The notes below the pieces were generated by a model. The model did not search any database and had not been told where the DNA came from. It saw only the letters and a list, made by a program, of their open reading frames with translations. Positions 60,315 through 64,000 of a stretch of DNA of 64,000 nt are shown here, piece by piece (positions within the stretch are counted from its first letter, which is position 1; every line of letters begins with the position of its first letter). The position numbers and the translations under genes were made by a program. This DNA comes from CAIMUS01 sp046347625 (lineage in GTDB: Bacteria; Pseudomonadota; Gammaproteobacteria; Competibacterales; Competibacteraceae), in contig JAXMFU010000007.1 of assembly GCA_046347625.1 (NCBI GenBank), positions 62,001 to 126,000 of the forward strand, read 5' to 3'.

Positions 60315-62542
60315 TTAATTATCTGGCACGTGAATCCCAGGACAGCCGAAATACTGCGCCGGATCTCAGCCTGCTGCTGGCGTTGGAGGATGTTCGCTTG
60401 GGCGAAGACCCGAACATGGACTACGCCGACCGCAATACGGCTGAACAAGCACTGCGCTGGGCGCTCGCCGCCGCCGGCAGCCGGTTCATGAGCGGCCATG
60501 ATGCTTCGGTATACAGGCTGGTCGCCAGTCCGGATGGCCACTGGCTGGCCTCAGTCAGTGGAGACCGCAGCGTACGGCTGTGGGATTTGCATTCCAACCC
60601 GCCTAAACAGTGCCGTGTTCTGATGGGCCATAGAAACTTTGTCACCGGAGCCGCCTTCAGTCCGGATGGCCGCTGGCTGGCGACGGCCGGCAGGGACGGT
60701 AAGGTTGGCCTATGGAAACTGGATCGTCCGTACGGTGATGATCCGGAGGCCAACCCGGAAACCGAGTCGCAGGAGCCGCTGACGGTGCATACGCCAAACT
60801 TCAATGAAGCGTTCACCGCTATCGCGTTCAGTCCCGCCAGAGAGGGTATTAGCCATCTCCTCGCCGTGGGCAGCGACAAAGGCGTCCTCCGCCTCTGGGA
60901 CATGACCCACCTCACGGCGGAACCGCAGACTTTGGAAAAAAGGCACGAGGGTGCCATTGTGGCGCTGGAATTCAGTCCCGATGGCCGTTTGCTGGCCTCG
61001 GGTAGTCAGGATAAAACCGTGCGTATCTGGGATGTGGCCAACGATGCCGTGAACTGGCACCCCCCGGATTTCACTGGACATCCCAGTCGGGTCACGGCGC
61101 TTGCCTTCAGCCCGGATAGTCACTGGCTCGCGTCCGCCGATGAGAATGGGACCATTTATCGCTGGAATCCGACCGATGTATCGGCCAAGAGCCTTATTTT
61201 TACAGGGAATGAGAACCCTATCACCGCTATCGCCTTCAGGCGAGATGGGCACACATTGATCTCAGCCAGTCGGGACAGCACGGTCCGTCTTTGGGAGACC
61301 GCGGCAGTGCCTCCGCCCGCACCGCCACCCAAGCCACGCATTGTTCTCCACCAGAACTCGCTCTTGGCGATGGTCTTGGCACAAGATGACCGCAGGCTGT
61401 TTTCTGCCAGTCTGGAGGAGCGCCTGATCCGGCTCTGGGAACTGGGTAAGCCAACCACCATCGAGCCTCTCCAGTTGTGGGATCATAAGGAGTTGGTCGT
61501 AGCGGTGGCTTTTAACCCCATTTCAGAACACCTGGTCTCCGCTGACAGGGCTGGTAGCGCCCTTATCTGGGACTTGGACGATCTTTTCCCCGTCGGTTCC
61601 GGTGGCGCCGAATCGCAGGATCGAGAGGCTGGCGCCGGGCCCCAAGACGGGTCGTCTGGCTGCGCTGAAACAGCATTCAAAACGCTGGCCGTCAATCCGG
61701 TGATCAGCCCCGACGGCCGCACCTTGGCCACTGCCGCTGAAAACGTTGCTAAAGGTGACATCGTTTGTCTGTGGGATCTGGCCCATCCGAGCGCTCAGCC
61801 CAGTCCTCTGCCCGGACCATCCCCCATCACGGCGCTTGCCTTCAGCCTGGATGGCCATAAAGTCGCTGCCACCGATAAAAATCGCCAGGTGCTTCTCTGG
61901 AATCGAGCCGATCCGACAGCCGCGCCAAGCATCCTCAACGGCCATGAAACCCTTGCTAGGGCGCTTGCCTTCAGTCCGGATGGCCAGACGCTGGCCTCTG
62001 GCGATGACAGCGGCCACGTGCTCCTGTGGGATTTGAACAACCCGAGCGCCGAACCCCGCCGCTTCAGGCCACACAGCGCTGCTGTCACGGCGGTTGCTTT
62101 CAGCCCGGATGGCCAGACGCTGGCGTCCGCCAGCCGGGATAAGACGATGCGACTCTGGAATCGGGATGATGGCGGTGAAGTCCACAACTTTACCGGTTAT
62201 AAAGGTATTGTCATGGCCCTCGCTTTCAGTCCCGACGGCAAGGGCAAGACACTGGCTGCGGGCAGTACGGATAACACCGTCCGGCTGTGGAATCTCGACC
62301 ACCCTGAGCAGGATGCCCATGTCCTGCGGGGTCATCGAGGCCCCGTCTTAGCGCTCGCCTTCAGTCCCGATGGGCGTTTGCTTGCCTCCGGCGCCGCCGA
62401 CCGCGCCGTCTTCGTCTGGCGCACCCGGTTCGAAGAAGTCCGCAAGTTGGCTTGCAGGTCTGTCCAGCGCAAGTTGTCGCCTGAGGAAAAAGAACAATAT
62501 TTTAAGAATGAAGAGTATCAAGATCCCTGTCCAAAGGATTGA
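60315..62542 (+). pseudogene. WD40-repeat protein, 5' truncated by the ISL3-type element
   Basis: The frame is open into the IS end and continues for 14 WD40-type repeats (LWDLHS, LWKLDR, LWDMTH, IWDVAN, YRWNPT, LWETAA, RLWELG, IWDLDD, LWDLAH, LLWNRA, LLWDLN, LWNRDD, LWNLDH, VWRTRF), probably two propellers. Upstream LARESQDSRNTAPDLSLLLALEDVRLG is the helical linker that follows an N-terminal effector or P-loop domain in large WD40 proteins, so the lost part was probably an enzymatic or signalling domain. Expression from a TTG at 60383 or ATG at 60416 would give the propellers alone. Confidence 0.75.
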
Positions 62543-62606
62543 TCGTAGGGACTCAGGTTTCTGTTATCCTGGTATCTTGAACGAACCCATCTTGCGGAGT
62601 CGATAA

Positions 62607-64000
62607 TCCATCTTAGCCAACAGCCTTGAACAGGCGCTTAACCGTTGTTTTGAAAACCTGGATTGGACGGCTCTGTGGGCGGAAGCCGACCGTGTCGCCG
62701 GCCAACGACAGGCTTTTCTCGATGCCTTCGGGCCGCCGGTGCTGGCCGCGATGGATGAGGTCGAACTGTTACGCCGGCTTCCTTTCAATCTTGGCGATGA
62801 TCAGCCGTTGGATTACTGGCTGGAATTTCGCCACGATTCGATATTCGATTGCCGGCGGTTCGGCAATATTGCCGGCGGTTCCGCCGCCAAGTTCGGCGTC
62901 TGGCAGGATCGGCGCAGCGGTCACTGGCGCGCGCCGGTAGCGGGTGCGCGCACTATCCAGGCCATTGGCGAGCGGCAGGCCCTGGAAATTGTGGCGCAGC
63001 GACGCCGGGAAATGCTGGCCGCGGTCGCCGTGCTGGCGCCGGTCGCACAATCACCTTTGCCGATGCTGGACTCCGCAGCGGTACAGTCCGCCGTGGCGAC
63101 CGCCGCACCCCGCTGGCATCGCAGTGTCTGGCTGCATAAATATCTGCATCTGGCCGTGCCCGAACGGGTGACCTGGAATGCGACCCTGGCCTATTTACAG
63201 GCGGCCCTGTATCGCCTGGGCGCGGTCGCCGGTGGAACCGGGTTGTATGCGTTGGATATTTGCCTTGGCCAGCTATTGGCCGGCTTGCCGGCGTTGGCAT
63301 CGTTGCCGGAATGGCTACGCTATCGGGCCCTGCCGGAATTAGCGCCGCGTGCCCATGGTTGCCTCGATCTGGCGGGCGATGTTGCCGCCCGGCGGAAACT
63401 ATTGTCCGGCGGGCGGCTCGCGCTCGGACCTGCTCAGCTTGGCAATCTGGCCGGATTGTTCAGCTTGAGCCGCAAAACGGAGACCCGCAAAGGTCTGGCC
63501 AACGCTTTGCAGACGGCCGGCTTGGCCGATGATCCCAGGCTGGTGCGCGATCTGGTCACGCTGGGTTGTGAACTGCCACCCGGCAGTCTGGTGGCGCTGT
63601 GCAGCGATGCCCTGACGATAACCGCGGTGGGGGAGATCAGCGGTCCCTATCAGTATAATTTTCGAGAAGAGCGCTGCCAGCAGTTGCCGGTGCGCTGGCT
63701 GCATCAACAGCCGTTTCTCCTGTCTGAACCGGTGGATTTCAGCCGTGGCAACCTGCCGCTGCTGCCGCCTGACAGCGCCGCTGTGGCCGAACTGGAAGCC
63801 TCGCTGCCGCTCAATGGGATCTGCCCGTCCTGGGATACAGCCTATGCCGTGCGGGAACCGACACCCGTCTATGGCGCGCTGGAGCCGCCGACCGGGCGTA
63901 TTGCTGAATTGCTGGCCATGCTGGAGCGTAAGCCGCAGATGTTGTTATATGGTCCTCCCGGTACCGGAAAGACCTATTATGCCGAGCGGACCGCACTGGA
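62607..64000 (+). CDS. McrB-like AAA+ protein, N-terminal part (runs out of window)
   Basis: Open frame from after the TAA at 62604 to the window end. No ATG/GTG/TTG occurs in its first 48 codons; the first ATG is at 62751 (MDEVELLRRL). Late in the frame GEISGPYQYNFREERCQQLPVRW is a segment often preceding the GTPase domain in McrB-type proteins, and MLLYGPPGTGKTYYAE at 63939-63986 is Walker A of the McrB/AAA_5 class. Probably part of a methylation-dependent type IV restriction or similar anti-phage system; an McrC partner would lie to the right. Confidence 0.65.

Overview
The window is a stretch of gammaproteobacterial chromosome, GC-rich in most genes. The assignment rests on the company of a MenA-type prenyltransferase, a DksA/TraR-like zinc-finger protein, RtcA/RtcB, REP-like palindromes with the GTAGGAGCGAGC core and IS families common in that class. 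I cannot name a genus. No rRNA, tRNA or CRISPR array was recognised.

Positions 1-23.1 kb are most of an extracellular contractile injection system (eCIS; Afp/PVC/MAC-like phage-tail particle). In order: the end of a probable tube gene, a gp26-like baseplate protein, a proline-rich repeat protein, a DUF4255 cap-like protein, the AAA+ ATPase, two DUF4157 proteins that look like cargo (one ends in a T4-lysozyme-like GH24 domain, one in an HNH nuclease), a CIS tube-type protein, LysM protein, hub, OB-fold spike, PAAR-like tip, gp25, two large baseplate J-type proteins, a tail-protein-I-like protein, a DUF6519 protein and a small unknown protein. Many of these genes overlap by 4 bp (ATGA), as expected for one long operon. 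Sheath genes are not in view and are probably left of the window. From 23.1 to 25.8 kb come a broken glycosyltransferase, a tiny peptide gene with a DUF1360 membrane protein, a patatin-like lipase and a truncated DUF2235 hydrolase.

Positions 25.8-33 kb are a decayed, transposon-rich stretch: an IS1-like element, an intact IS21-type element nested in an IS1182-type remnant, a CarH-like B12 photoreceptor regulator that has lost its DNA-binding part, a second copy of a small inverted-repeat element (the first sits in frame inside the eCIS proline-rich gene), and a PEP-CTERM/HAF-like gene remnant followed by a sigma-54-type promoter and a terminator.

Positions 33-49 kb hold rtcA, a saccharopine-dehydrogenase-like reductase and a putative defence cluster: a TIR (FxsC-like) protein in an operon with a very large ParA-like/NB-ARC/WD40 protein, then a DMT transporter, an orphan cas2, an XRE regulator, a 1490-aa PD-(D/E)XK nuclease-SF1 helicase and a convergent SPPY DNA methyltransferase.

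Positions 49-58.9 kb are mostly housekeeping genes: glutathione transferase, host-attachment (eRF1-like) protein, a second DMT transporter, an HPF/RaiA protein, rtcB with archease (RNA repair, complementing the distant rtcA), a DksA-like factor, a class I-type HMG-CoA reductase, an enoyl-CoA hydratase and menA. Palindromic and heptamer repeats fill the gaps. Positions 58.9-64 kb carry an ISL3-type element that cuts off the 5' end of a 14-repeat WD40 gene, followed by an McrB-like AAA protein that runs out of the window.
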